From: Duganella guangzhouensis
Lineage (GTDB): Bacteria > Pseudomonadota > Gammaproteobacteria > Burkholderiales > Burkholderiaceae_D
Assembly (NCBI RefSeq): GCF_009674535.1
Contig: NZ_WKJK01000004.1
Coordinates: 1-64,000, forward strand
Reading direction: 5' to 3'
Length of the DNA stretch: 64,000 nucleotides
The position numbers were made by a program, and so were the translations under genes. The notes below the pieces were generated by a model, which was not told the origin of the DNA, did not search any database, and worked only from the letters and a program-made list of their open reading frames with translations. The first letter of the stretch is position 1; each line of letters begins with the position of its first letter. This document shows, piece by piece, positions 32,845 to 41,697 of the stretch.

Positions 32845-35241
32845 ATGACCTTGCGCGACTTTCGCATCGGCTGGCGGCTGCTGGTGCAGCAGCCGGCTTA
32901 CTCGCTGGTGGTGATCGGTGGGCTGGCGGTGGGCTTTGCCGCCTGCTTCCTGTTGTTCGGCTATGTGGCGTTCTGCCTCAACTTCAACAGCAGCATCCCG
33001 GATAATGATCGCGTGGTCGCGGTCAAGCAGCGCATCAATGTCTTTCCGCGTCCCGATTGGCAGTTGATAGCGCTGCTGCGCTTGCGCGACGTGGCGCGCG
33101 ATAGCGGCATGGTCAGTACCTCCATCATGATGCGTAATCTGGACACACCATTGCGCGCCGGTGCCGAGCTGCGCGCGCTCGATCTGCAAGTAGCCGATCC
33201 GGATTTCCGCACACTGTTCGGTATCCATGCCATCGAAGGCGATCTCCAGGCTGCGCTGACGCAACCGGATGGCCTGGCGCTGACGCGGCTCGCCGCCGCC
33301 AAGCTGTTTGGTACACGACAGGCGCTGGGACAAAGCGTGCAAGCCGGCGACGTGACGCTGCAAGTGCGCGCCCTGCTGCCCGATCCGCCGGCCAACAGCA
33401 GCCTGCAATATGAAGCGCTGGTCGGCACCGCCAGCAGCGCCTGGCCGGAGCGCGATACGGCGTTCAGCAAGAATGGACGCGGCAGGCTGTACATGAAACT
33501 CAAACCGGATGCCTCGCCCGCCACACTGACGGCGCTGCTGCAGGAGGCCAGCGAGCGCGATCCGTTCAATCAGCGCATGCGCAACGGTGCCATGGGCAAA
33601 AGCCTGAATGGCCGCAATGTCGCCGACATTCGCCTGCTGCCGCTACGCGATGCCTACTTTGACGAGGACATGGCGGCCAGTCGCAGCGGTGAAAGCTATG
33701 GCCGTCGCAGCAGTGTCTATGGCTTGGCGGCGGGCGGCTTGCTGATCCTGCTGCTGGCGGCGATCAACTACGTCAACCTGGCCACCGTGCGCACGCTGCG
33801 GCGTCAGCGCGAAATCGGCCTGCGCAAGCTGCTCGGCGCCAGCGCCGGCCAGCTGATACGCCAGTTCCTCAGCGAGGCGATCCTGACTACGCTGCTGGCC
33901 GCCGTCCTCGGGCTGATGCTGGCGTGGCTGCTGCTGCCAACCTTCTCGGACCTGCTCAACCGCCGGCTGGATGGCATGTTCACGCCGCTGCATTGCGTGA
34001 TCGCGCTGGGCTTCAGCATCGTCATCGGCGTGTGCGCCGGCGCCTATCCGGCCTGGCTGGCGCGGCACGCATTGCCGGCCACCGCGCTGGCGGGACGCGA
34101 CAACAGCGAAACCATGGCCGGCCTGTGGTTGCGCCGCGTGCTGACCGTGCTGCAATTCGCCAGCGCGATGGCGCTCAGCGCAGCCACGCTGGCCGTCGGC
34201 TGGCAGACCTGGTACGCCAGCCATGCCTCGCCGGGACTGGATATCGCACGCCTGTTGCTACTGGACCTGCCGGGCGACAGGGGCGGCAAGCCGGCGGCCG
34301 ACGCCTTCCTCGATCAATTGCGGCGCCTGCCGGGAGTGGACAGCGTCGCCACCATCTCCGAAGCTGTGGGACGCGATGGCCTCAAGATCATCAACGTCAC
34401 CGCCACAAGGGACGGCAATGAGATTCCATTGGAAGCCAAATACGTCAGTCCCAACTGGTTCGACGCCAATGGCTTGCGGGCGCTGTATGGCCGTACCTTC
34501 AATCCGCGCATCGATCCGCACGACGACAAGGACATCGGCGGCGTGCTGCTGAACGCCGAGGGCGCGGCGGCGCTGGGCTATGCCACGCCGCAGGAAGCGG
34601 TCGGCCAGACGCTGCCGCCGGCCGGCGCGCAGATTATCGGCATTGCGCCGGAGGTCCGCTATCAGGGCCTGCACGCGCCCTCCAAAGCGCTGGTGTACCG
34701 CGTGCGGTCAGGTGAGGTGGTCATGCTGCGCACCGCGCTGTCACCGCAAGCGGCATACGCGCTGATTGAACCGCTATGGCAGCGCAACTTCCCCAACGCC
34801 ATCCTGGAAATTCAGACGCAGCAAGCGGTGCTGGCCAACCGCTACGCCGGCGACGCGCGTCTGATGCGCATCCTCGCCATCAGCAGCCTGACCGCGATTG
34901 CGCTGGCGGCGTTCGGCATCTACGTACTGTCGGCCTACAGCGTGCAGCGCAGCCGGCGCGAAATCGTGCTGCGCAAGCTGCACGGCGCCGCCGGCAAGGA
35001 TATCGCGCTGATGCTGGCACGCGAGTTCTCGGCGCTGGTGGCGGCCGGTGCCATCATCGGCCTGCCGTTGGCGGCGCTGGCCACGCAGCGCTACCTGGCC
35101 GGCTATACCGAACACGCGCCGGTCGGCATCTGGACGCTGGCGGCCGCGCTGCTGCTGGCGGTGCTGGTGGCGCTGCTGGCCACTACCCGACACACGCTGA
35201 CGGCCATGCGCATGCCACCAATGCTCGCCCTGAAGGATTGA
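32845..35241 (+). CDS. FtsX-family ABC permease 2
   Basis: A 798-residue paralogue of permease 1 with the same plan. It starts 4 bases after the stop of permease 1. Residues 2-45 are nearly unchanged between the two, including silent positions in the DNA, whereas the periplasmic domains have diverged. That suggests either strong selection or recent gene conversion at the 5' end. Two permeases of unequal periplasmic domains could form a heterodimer, as LolC and LolE do. Confidence 0.92.
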   Translation: MTLRDFRIGWRLLVQQPAYSLVVIGGLAVGFAACFLLFGYVAFCLNFNSSIPDNDRVVAVKQRINVFPRPDWQLIALLRLRDVARDSGMVSTSIMMRNLDTPLRAGAELRALDLQVADPDFRTLFGIHAIEGDLQAALTQPDGLALTRLAAAKLFGTRQALGQSVQAGDVTLQVRALLPDPPANSSLQYEALVGTASSAWPERDTAFSKNGRGRLYMKLKPDASPATLTALLQEASERDPFNQRMRNGAMGKSLNGRNVADIRLLPLRDAYFDEDMAASRSGESYGRRSSVYGLAAGGLLILLLAAINYVNLATVRTLRRQREIGLRKLLGASAGQLIRQFLSEAILTTLLAAVLGLMLAWLLLPTFSDLLNRRLDGMFTPLHCVIALGFSIVIGVCAGAYPAWLARHALPATALAGRDNSETMAGLWLRRVLTVLQFASAMALSAATLAVGWQTWYASHASPGLDIARLLLLDLPGDRGGKPAADAFLDQLRRLPGVDSVATISEAVGRDGLKIINVTATRDGNEIPLEAKYVSPNWFDANGLRALYGRTFNPRIDPHDDKDIGGVLLNAEGAAALGYATPQEAVGQTLPPAGAQIIGIAPEVRYQGLHAPSKALVYRVRSGEVVMLRTALSPQAAYALIEPLWQRNFPNAILEIQTQQAVLANRYAGDARLMRILAISSLTAIALAAFGIYVLSAYSVQRSRREIVLRKLHGAAGKDIALMLAREFSALVAAGAIIGLPLAALATQRYLAGYTEHAPVGIWTLAAALLLAVLVALLATTRHTLTAMRMPPMLALKD

Positions 35242-35244
35242 GTC

Positions 35245-37644
35245 ATGATGAACTTCCGTATCAGCTGGCGCCTGATGCTGCGCCATCCGCTCAGCACCGC
35301 CGTGGAGCTGCTTGGCCTGGCGATCGGTTTTGCCGCCTGCTTTCTGCTGCTCGGCTTTGTGGCCTACTCGTTCAACTACGACCATGATGTGCCGGAGCGC
35401 GATCACGTCTACGTCATCAAACACCGGCTGAACTTCATCCCGCAGCCACAATGGCTGGAGTACACGCCGTTCCCGCTGCGCGAGGTGGCGCTGCGCAGCG
35501 GACTGCCGTTGCAGGCCAGCGTGTGGTGGCCGGTCAAGGTGGTGCAGAACGTCCAGGGCAAGCTGCGCGAGGTGGAGATCACCACGGTCGATCCTGAGTT
35601 TGAGCAGATCGCCGGGCTGCGCGCGCTGCAGGGCGATCTGCATCAGGCGCTGACCCGGCCCGACAGCGTGGCGCTGACGCAAACGGCGGCGCGACAACTG
35701 TTGGGTACCGCCGATGCGCTAGGCCGCACCATCGTCATCAACCTGCAACCGCTGCAGGTGCGCGCGGTGCTGCCGGACCGGCCGATCAATAGCACACTGC
35801 AGTTCGGCGTGCTGGTCGGCATCGACACTGCACTGTGGACCGAGCAAGAGCAGCAAGCCGCGCTGACCAACTGGATGGGTATCTCCGGCCGCATTTATGT
35901 GAAGAGCAGCGCCAGCCCGCAGGCGCTGCAAAAAGTGCTGCAGGACGTGATCGACAAAGCGCCATGGGACAACCTGTCGACGCCGGAAATGAAGTCGGCG
36001 CTGGCCGGGCGCAAGATGGTCGACATCGCCCTCGGTCCGCTGTCCGAGGCCTATTTCGATCGTAGCGTCGCCAACACCATGGGCACCGGCCCGCGCGGCG
36101 ACATGCGCATGGTGCTGGCGCTGGGCGCGGCCGGCTTGCTGATCCTGCTGCTGGCGGTGATCAACTACATCAATCTGGCCACCGTGCGCACCTTGCGGCG
36201 CCAGCGCGAGATCGCGGTGCGGCGCGTGATGGGCGCCACCACGCGCCAGCTGCTGGCGCAATTCATGACCGAAGCGATGACGTTGTCGCTGGCCGCCGCC
36301 ACGCTGGGGGTGCTGCTGGCGTGGCTGCTGCTGCCGCTGGCCAACGAGCTGCTGCAACGCCAGCTGGACGGCATCTTCACGCCTTCGACGGTGGCGGCCT
36401 GCCTGGCCTCCGGCCTGCTGGTGGGCGCGCTGGCCGGCGTCTATCCGGGCTGGCTGGCGCGTGGCGTCGACATGCAGGCCACGCTGGCGCAACGCAGCGG
36501 CGAGACCGCCGGTGGCGCCTGGCTGCGGCGGGTGCTGACCGCGCTGCAGTTCGCCGCCGCGATGGGCATGGGCAGCGTGGCGCTGGCGGTGCTGTGGCAG
36601 ACCCGCTTTGCCGCCTCGGCACCACCGGGCTTCGATCCGGCGCCGCTGCTGGTGATCGATAGCCAGATCGCGCTGAATCTGCCGCCCGCGCCGGCGCTGC
36701 GCGAGGCGCTGGCACAGTTGCCGGGCGTGGCCGGTGTGGCATCCAGCCTCAATGTCCCCGGCCGCGACGACCACACCGGCACGCGCGGCAGCACCACCGT
36801 CAAGCGCGTGGATGGCAGCAACGTGGCGCTGGCGATTCAGTTTGTCGACGCCGACTTTTTCAACGTCTATGGCCTGCGTCCGCTGAACGGCAGACTGTTC
36901 GACCAGCGCGAACGCGCCACCGCCGACGATGGCGAGAAAAACGTGGTCATCAACCTGGCGGCGGTCAGCGCGCTGGGCTGGGCCTCGCCGCAGCAGGCGC
37001 TGGGTCAGCGCATCAACGGCAGCCCATGGCGGGTCATCGGCGTGGCGCCGGACCTGATGTGGGAAACCCTGCGCGATCCGGTGCGGCCGATGATGTACGA
37101 GCAGACGCTCAGGAGCGGCCTGCTGACCGTGCGCCTGAACCGCCCCCGGGCCGAGATGGAACCAGCCATCGCCGCCGTCTGGCAGCGCTACTACCCGGCG
37201 CAACCGGCGGTGATCCGCAGCGCCGGCAGCTACTACCAGCTGGCCTATAGCGACGATTTGCGGTTGGCGCGCATGCTGGCCTGCGCCACGGCGGTGGTAC
37301 TGGTAATGGCGGCCTTCGGCACCTATGTGCTGGCGGCGCACAGCGTGCAGCGGCGCGCGCGCGAGATCGTGCTGCGCAAGCTGCACGGCGCCGGCCGCGC
37401 CGCCATCGCGGTGCTGGTCGGCCGCGAGTTCCTGCTGCTGACGGCGGTGGCGGCGCTGCTGGCGCTGCCGCCGGCCTGGCTGGCGATTGCACGCTATCTG
37501 GCGCCGTTCACGGCGCGCTCGCCGCTCGGCCACTGGGCGCCACCGGCCGCGCTGGCGCTAGCGCTGCTGGTGGTGGCCGGCGCCGCCGCGCGCCACACCT
37601 GGTCGGCCATGCAAATCGCGCCGGCGCGCGCGCTGCGCGAATAA
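35245..37644 (+). CDS. FtsX-family ABC permease 3
   Basis: A 799-residue paralogue, more distant from the other two: it begins MMNFRISWRLMLRHPLS, keeps the NYINLATVRTL segment and the second-domain IVLRKLHGAG, but differs across the periplasmic parts. It starts 3 bases after the previous stop and ends the operon at a strong hairpin terminator. Its base composition is higher in GC than that of permease 1. Its role beside two similar permeases is not clear; alternative pairing for different substrates is possible. Confidence 0.92.
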   Translation: MMNFRISWRLMLRHPLSTAVELLGLAIGFAACFLLLGFVAYSFNYDHDVPERDHVYVIKHRLNFIPQPQWLEYTPFPLREVALRSGLPLQASVWWPVKVVQNVQGKLREVEITTVDPEFEQIAGLRALQGDLHQALTRPDSVALTQTAARQLLGTADALGRTIVINLQPLQVRAVLPDRPINSTLQFGVLVGIDTALWTEQEQQAALTNWMGISGRIYVKSSASPQALQKVLQDVIDKAPWDNLSTPEMKSALAGRKMVDIALGPLSEAYFDRSVANTMGTGPRGDMRMVLALGAAGLLILLLAVINYINLATVRTLRRQREIAVRRVMGATTRQLLAQFMTEAMTLSLAAATLGVLLAWLLLPLANELLQRQLDGIFTPSTVAACLASGLLVGALAGVYPGWLARGVDMQATLAQRSGETAGGAWLRRVLTALQFAAAMGMGSVALAVLWQTRFAASAPPGFDPAPLLVIDSQIALNLPPAPALREALAQLPGVAGVASSLNVPGRDDHTGTRGSTTVKRVDGSNVALAIQFVDADFFNVYGLRPLNGRLFDQRERATADDGEKNVVINLAAVSALGWASPQQALGQRINGSPWRVIGVAPDLMWETLRDPVRPMMYEQTLRSGLLTVRLNRPRAEMEPAIAAVWQRYYPAQPAVIRSAGSYYQLAYSDDLRLARMLACATAVVLVMAAFGTYVLAAHSVQRRAREIVLRKLHGAGRAAIAVLVGREFLLLTAVAALLALPPAWLAIARYLAPFTARSPLGHWAPPAALALALLVVAGAAARHTWSAMQIAPARALRE

Positions 37645-37646
37645 AA

Positions 37647-37668
37647 AAAGCGGCCCGCAGGCCGCTTT
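37647..37668. terminator. Bidirectional rho-independent terminator
   Basis: AAAGCGGCC and GGCCGCTTT form a 9-bp stem with a CGCA loop, directly after the permease 3 stop (37644) and before the convergent FKBP gene stop (37695). A runs on the left serve the minus strand; on the plus strand the T run is short. Confidence 0.8.
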
Positions 37669-37694
37669 GGTGCTGGCGCCGGGCGCCGTGATGC

Positions 37695-38561
37695 TTACTT
37701 GATGGTTTCCACCGTGATGTCGAATACCAGCGCCGAGTTGGCTGGAATCAGTACCACGCCGCTGGAATCGTATTTCACAGTCGTGCCGTAGGCTTCGCTG
37801 GCCGGGATGACAATGGTGCGGGTGCCGCCCACCTTCATGCCGATCATGCCGGTGCTGAAGCCGGTCACCACCGAGCTGCTGCCCACCACCACGCTGAGCG
37901 CGGTATCGGTGCTGGCGGTGTTGGTGTCGAACTGGGTGCCCTTGCGATTGGTGCGGGTGCCGTCATACAGCCAGCCGGTGTAGCGCACGGTGACGGTGTT
38001 GCCGTTGGCAACCACGGCGTCGCCGGTGCCGACGGTTTCGGACAGCGTGGTGGTGGTGCTCGGTGCCGGGGTGCTGACGATGTACACGCCCTTGGTCACG
38101 TTGACCATCTCGAAGTCATACACCATCGGCGAGTTGGCCGGAATCGCCGGATAGCCCTTGGTTTTGTCGGCGTCGCGCGAGCTGCTGCCGTAGGCGTAGG
38201 CCGCCGGCAGGATCACGGTGACCTTGCCACCCGGCTGCATGCCCAGCAGCGAACGGTCCCAGCCGGTCAGCAACGCGCCCACGCCGACGGTGGCGGTGTA
38301 GGTGCCGCCCGAGAAGTCGGCCGAGGTCTCCACCAGCGAGCCCTTGAAGTCGGACTTGGTCGAGTCGTACAGATAGCCGGTGAACTTGAAGGTGATCAGG
38401 TCGCCCGCTGCGGCCACCGTGCCGCTGCCGGTGGCAACCGTGGTCAGTTTGTAATCCGGCTGCACGATGGCAGCGGCTTCAGTTACTTTCTTGCCGCCGC
38501 CGCAGGCGGTCAACACCACTACGCAAACCGCAGCGGCGATAAATTGCAACATCGCTTTCAT
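37695..38561 (-). CDS. FKBP-type peptidyl-prolyl isomerase lipoprotein, two domains
   Basis: A 288-residue lipoprotein (lipobox LTAC, Cys20, followed by a glycine run) with two FKBP domains in tandem, about 45-155 and 165-288. Each has the core pattern: FTGYLYD with GWDRSLLGMQPGGK and YGS in the first, YTGWLYD with GFSTGMIGMKVGG and AYG in the second. Such proteins speed proline isomerisation or act as chaperones in the periplasm. A threonine-rich linker separates the domains. It is monocistronic. The duplicated domain in one lipoprotein is less common than the single-domain FkpA or FklB forms. Confidence 0.9.
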   Translation of the reverse strand: MKAMLQFIAAAVCVVVLTACGGGKKVTEAAAIVQPDYKLTTVATGSGTVAAAGDLITFKFTGYLYDSTKSDFKGSLVETSADFSGGTYTATVGVGALLTGWDRSLLGMQPGGKVTVILPAAYAYGSSSRDADKTKGYPAIPANSPMVYDFEMVNVTKGVYIVSTPAPSTTTTLSETVGTGDAVVANGNTVTVRYTGWLYDGTRTNRKGTQFDTNTASTDTALSVVVGSSSVVTGFSTGMIGMKVGGTRTIVIPASEAYGTTVKYDSSGVVLIPANSALVFDITVETIK

Positions 38562-38665
38562 ATTTACCTTTGATGGAATTCGTATTCAGGTAGTCCCGGC
38601 GCAGAAGTTTATCAGATGACACCCCATGTGCTCCCGGCACTACATTCGGTTACATTATTTTGTAT

Positions 38666-40546
38666 TCAAATTTCCACTTGCGTGCCAAGTTCAATCACAC
38701 GGTTGGGGGGAATCTGGTAGTAGTCGGCGGCGCCGCGCGCATTGCGCGACATCGCCACAAACAGGTGCTCGCGCCAGGTCGCCATGCCGGAGCCGGGCGC
38801 CGAAATCACGGTCTGGCGGGCGATGAAGAAGGAAGTCTCCATCATCTCGAACGGCAAGCCCAGGCATTCGCACAGCGCCAGCACGCGCGGGATGTCCGGC
38901 TCATCCTTGAAACCGTAGTAAATGTTCAACTGGTAGCACTGGTGGCCGAGGTCGGTGACCTTGACCTGCTCGGCCTCGGCCACATACGGTTCCTCGATGA
39001 TGTGCACGGTCAGGAACACCACCCGCTCGTGCAGCACCTTGTTGTGCGACAGGTTGTGCAGCAGCGCGTGCGGCACGCCGTCGCTCTCGCCACGCATGAA
39101 GATAGCAGTGCCGTAGACCCGGGTCGGCGGCGCCACGAACAGCGAGGACAGGAACTCTTCCAGCGGAATCGCGTGCTTTTGCAGGTTTTCAAACACCAGC
39201 TCGCGGCCGCGCTTCCAGGTCAGCATCACGGTGAACAGCACCACGCCCAGCAGCAACGGGAACCAGCCGCCGTGGAACAACTTCAGCGTGCTGGCCGAGA
39301 ACAGCGCGATGTCGATGGCGATGAAGAAACCGGTGGCGGCCAGGCACAGCGCCAGCGGCAAATGCCAGCGGTAGCGGATCACGAAGAAGGTCAGGAAGGT
39401 GGTGGCCAGCATGGTGGCGGTGACCGCGATGCCGTAGGCGCCGGCCAGCTTGTCGGACGAGCCGAAGCCCACCACGGCCAGCAACACCACGATCATCTGC
39501 AACCAGTTGACGGCCGGGATGTAGATCTGGCCGATCTCGCTGGCCGAGGTGTGCAGGATGCGCATGCGCGGCAGCAGGCCCAGCGCGATGGCCTGCTTGG
39601 TCATCGAGAAGGTGCCGGAAATGGTGGCCTGGGAAGCGATCACCGCCGCCAGCGTCGACAGTACCACCAGCGGGAACACGCTCCACGCACCCAACTGCTG
39701 GAAGAAGGGATTGGAAATCGCGTCCGGATGCTGCAGCAGCAGCGCGCCCTGGCCCAGATAGTTCAGCGCCAGCGCCGGGAACACGATCATGAACCAGGCG
39801 GCGCGGATCGGCTGCTTGCCGAAGTGGCCCATGTCGGCGTACAGCGCCTCGGCGCCGGTCAGCGACAGCACTACCGCGCCCAGCGCGACGAAGGCGATGC
39901 CGCGATTTTCGTACATGAAGTGCAGCGCGTGCCATGGATTGAGCGCGGCCAGGATGCGCGGCGCTTCGACGATGTTAATCACACCCATCACCGCCAGCGC
40001 GATAAACCATACCACCATGACGGGGCCGAAGAAGCGGCCAATGCCGGCGGTGCCGTGGCGCTGCATCGCATACAGCGTGATCAGCACGATGATGGTCAGC
40101 GGCACGATGTACTGTTCCAGCCCGGGCGCGGCCACTTCCAGACCCTCGATCGCGCCCAGCACCGAGATGGCCGGGGTGATCACGCTGTCGCCGTAAAACA
40201 TGGTGGCGCCGAACACGCCCAGCAGCATCAGCGGATAGTGCCAGCGCGGTGCCGCCTTGGTGACCGAGTTCAGCGCCAGCGCCATCAGCGCCATGATGCC
40301 GCCCTCGCCACGGTTATCGGCGCGCAGCACCAGCGTGACGTATTTGAGGGAGACGATGATGGTCAACCCCCAGAAAATCAGCGAGATGATGCCCAGCAAA
40401 TTGCCTTCGCTGAGCGCCAGGCCATGCTCGGGATCGAAAATGGTTTTGAGGGTGTAGAGGGGACTGGTACCGATGTCGCCGTAGACGATGCCGACAGCCG
40501 CCAGCGTAAGTGCCGCGAGACTGCTTTTCTTGTGTTGCTCGGTCAA
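38666..40546 (-). CDS. kup: Low-affinity potassium transport protein Kup
   Basis: A 626-residue KUP/HAK/KT potassium-proton symporter with about 12 membrane helices in the first 430 residues and a soluble C-terminal domain. The landmark GIVYGDIGTSPLYTLK lies near residue 20. The start is taken as the TTG at 40546 with AACAGGTG upstream, giving LTEQHKKSS at the N terminus and the normal family length; a GTG at 40579 would add 11 residues. It reads divergently from rarD. Confidence 0.95.
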   Translation of the reverse strand: MTEQHKKSSLAALTLAAVGIVYGDIGTSPLYTLKTIFDPEHGLALSEGNLLGIISLIFWGLTIIVSLKYVTLVLRADNRGEGGIMALMALALNSVTKAAPRWHYPLMLLGVFGATMFYGDSVITPAISVLGAIEGLEVAAPGLEQYIVPLTIIVLITLYAMQRHGTAGIGRFFGPVMVVWFIALAVMGVINIVEAPRILAALNPWHALHFMYENRGIAFVALGAVVLSLTGAEALYADMGHFGKQPIRAAWFMIVFPALALNYLGQGALLLQHPDAISNPFFQQLGAWSVFPLVVLSTLAAVIASQATISGTFSMTKQAIALGLLPRMRILHTSASEIGQIYIPAVNWLQMIVVLLAVVGFGSSDKLAGAYGIAVTATMLATTFLTFFVIRYRWHLPLALCLAATGFFIAIDIALFSASTLKLFHGGWFPLLLGVVLFTVMLTWKRGRELVFENLQKHAIPLEEFLSSLFVAPPTRVYGTAIFMRGESDGVPHALLHNLSHNKVLHERVVFLTVHIIEEPYVAEAEQVKVTDLGHQCYQLNIYYGFKDEPDIPRVLALCECLGLPFEMMETSFFIARQTVISAPGSGMATWREHLFVAMSRNARGAADYYQIPPNRVIELGTQVEI

Positions 40547-40751
40547 GATTGCACCTGTTGTTGTTTTGGTGCATTGCACAATAGGACAAGGCTACGCAAA
40601 AGGCAAGGAGATTTTGGCATACGAAAGCATTCAAAACAGTCAATATCGAGAGTGTACGCCGCTGCCGCCGGAAGTGCGAGTGCCGCGCCTGCGCGCCACG
40701 CCCGGATCAGCGATAATGGCAGACCGCCCCGCCTTTTTACCCTTAAACCAG

Positions 40752-41627
40752 ATGAATCCAGGTATTTTGTACGCTACCCTCGCCTTTTTGTGCTGGGGGC
40801 TGTTTCCGTTGTATTTCCACGCCATCAATGAAGTGCCGCCGCAGGAAATCCTGGCGCACCGCATGCTGTGGTCGCTGCTATTCCTGGTGGTGGTGCTGAC
40901 GGTCCGGCAACAATGGAAATGGCTGCCGAAAGTACTGGGCCAGCCGCGTATTCTGGCCAGCTTTGTCGCCAGCGCGCTGCTGCTGACCGCCAACTGGGGC
41001 GTCTACATCTGGTCGGTCAACAATGGCCACGTCATCGACGCCAGCCTGGGCTATTTCATCAATCCGCTGGTGAATGTGCTGCTGGGGCTGGTGGTGCTGA
41101 AGGAAAGGCTGCGCCGTGGCCAGTGGATCGCGATCGCGGTGGCGGCCAGCGGCGTCGCCTGGCTGACCTGGCAGGCCGGCCAGTTGCCGTGGATTGCCCT
41201 GATTTTAGGCATCACCTTCGGCGGCTACGGCTTGCTGCGCAAGACGGCGGCGCTGGCCGCGCTGGAGGGGCTGTCGCTGGAAACCATGATTTTGTTCCCG
41301 CTGGCGCTGGTGTATGTCGCCTGGCTGACGCTGCATGGCCAGAACACCTTCCTCAACACGCCGTATGACAGCACGCGCTGGCTGCTGGCGGCAGCCGGAC
41401 CGATCACCGCCGTGCCACTGCTGCTGTTTGCCGCCGGCGCGCGCAAGATCCCGATGGCGGCGCTGGGGCTGATTCAGTACCTGTCGCCGACCATGCAGGC
41501 GCTGCTGGGCGTGTGGGTGTTCCACGAAGCGTTTCCGACGGAGCGCATGGTCGGCTTCCTGATCATCTGGGCCGCGCTGCTGCTGTATGTGGCCGAAGGG
41601 CTGTGGGTCGGGCGGCGCGCCAAATAG
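40752..41627 (+). CDS. rarD: EamA-family transporter RarD
   Basis: A 291-residue inner-membrane protein of the drug/metabolite transporter superfamily with 10 predicted helices in two EamA repeats. It shows the RarD start MNPGILYATLAFLCWG and the NWGVYIWSVNNGHV and SLGYFINPLVNVLLG segments. The transported compound is not established; Escherichia coli RarD is linked to chloramphenicol sensitivity. The ATG at 40752 matches the family start; an ATG at 40716 would add 12 residues. Confidence 0.93.
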   Translation: MNPGILYATLAFLCWGLFPLYFHAINEVPPQEILAHRMLWSLLFLVVVLTVRQQWKWLPKVLGQPRILASFVASALLLTANWGVYIWSVNNGHVIDASLGYFINPLVNVLLGLVVLKERLRRGQWIAIAVAASGVAWLTWQAGQLPWIALILGITFGGYGLLRKTAALAALEGLSLETMILFPLALVYVAWLTLHGQNTFLNTPYDSTRWLLAAAGPITAVPLLLFAAGARKIPMAALGLIQYLSPTMQALLGVWVFHEAFPTERMVGFLIIWAALLLYVAEGLWVGRRAK

Positions 41628-41697
41628 TGGGAAGATGGCGGGATTTAGCGTATCCTGTCGTCCTTCCCTGTACTTCTACCAACATCGAAAATTCCCA

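Noticed and set aside
35719..37533. 604-codon open frame on the minus strand inside permease 3
   Set aside because: Shadow of a GC-rich gene; Arg, Gln and His-rich and featureless.
38660..40831. 723-codon open frame on the plus strand opposite kup
   Set aside because: Composition is His, Gln and Arg-rich without motifs; kup on the other strand is complete and conserved.
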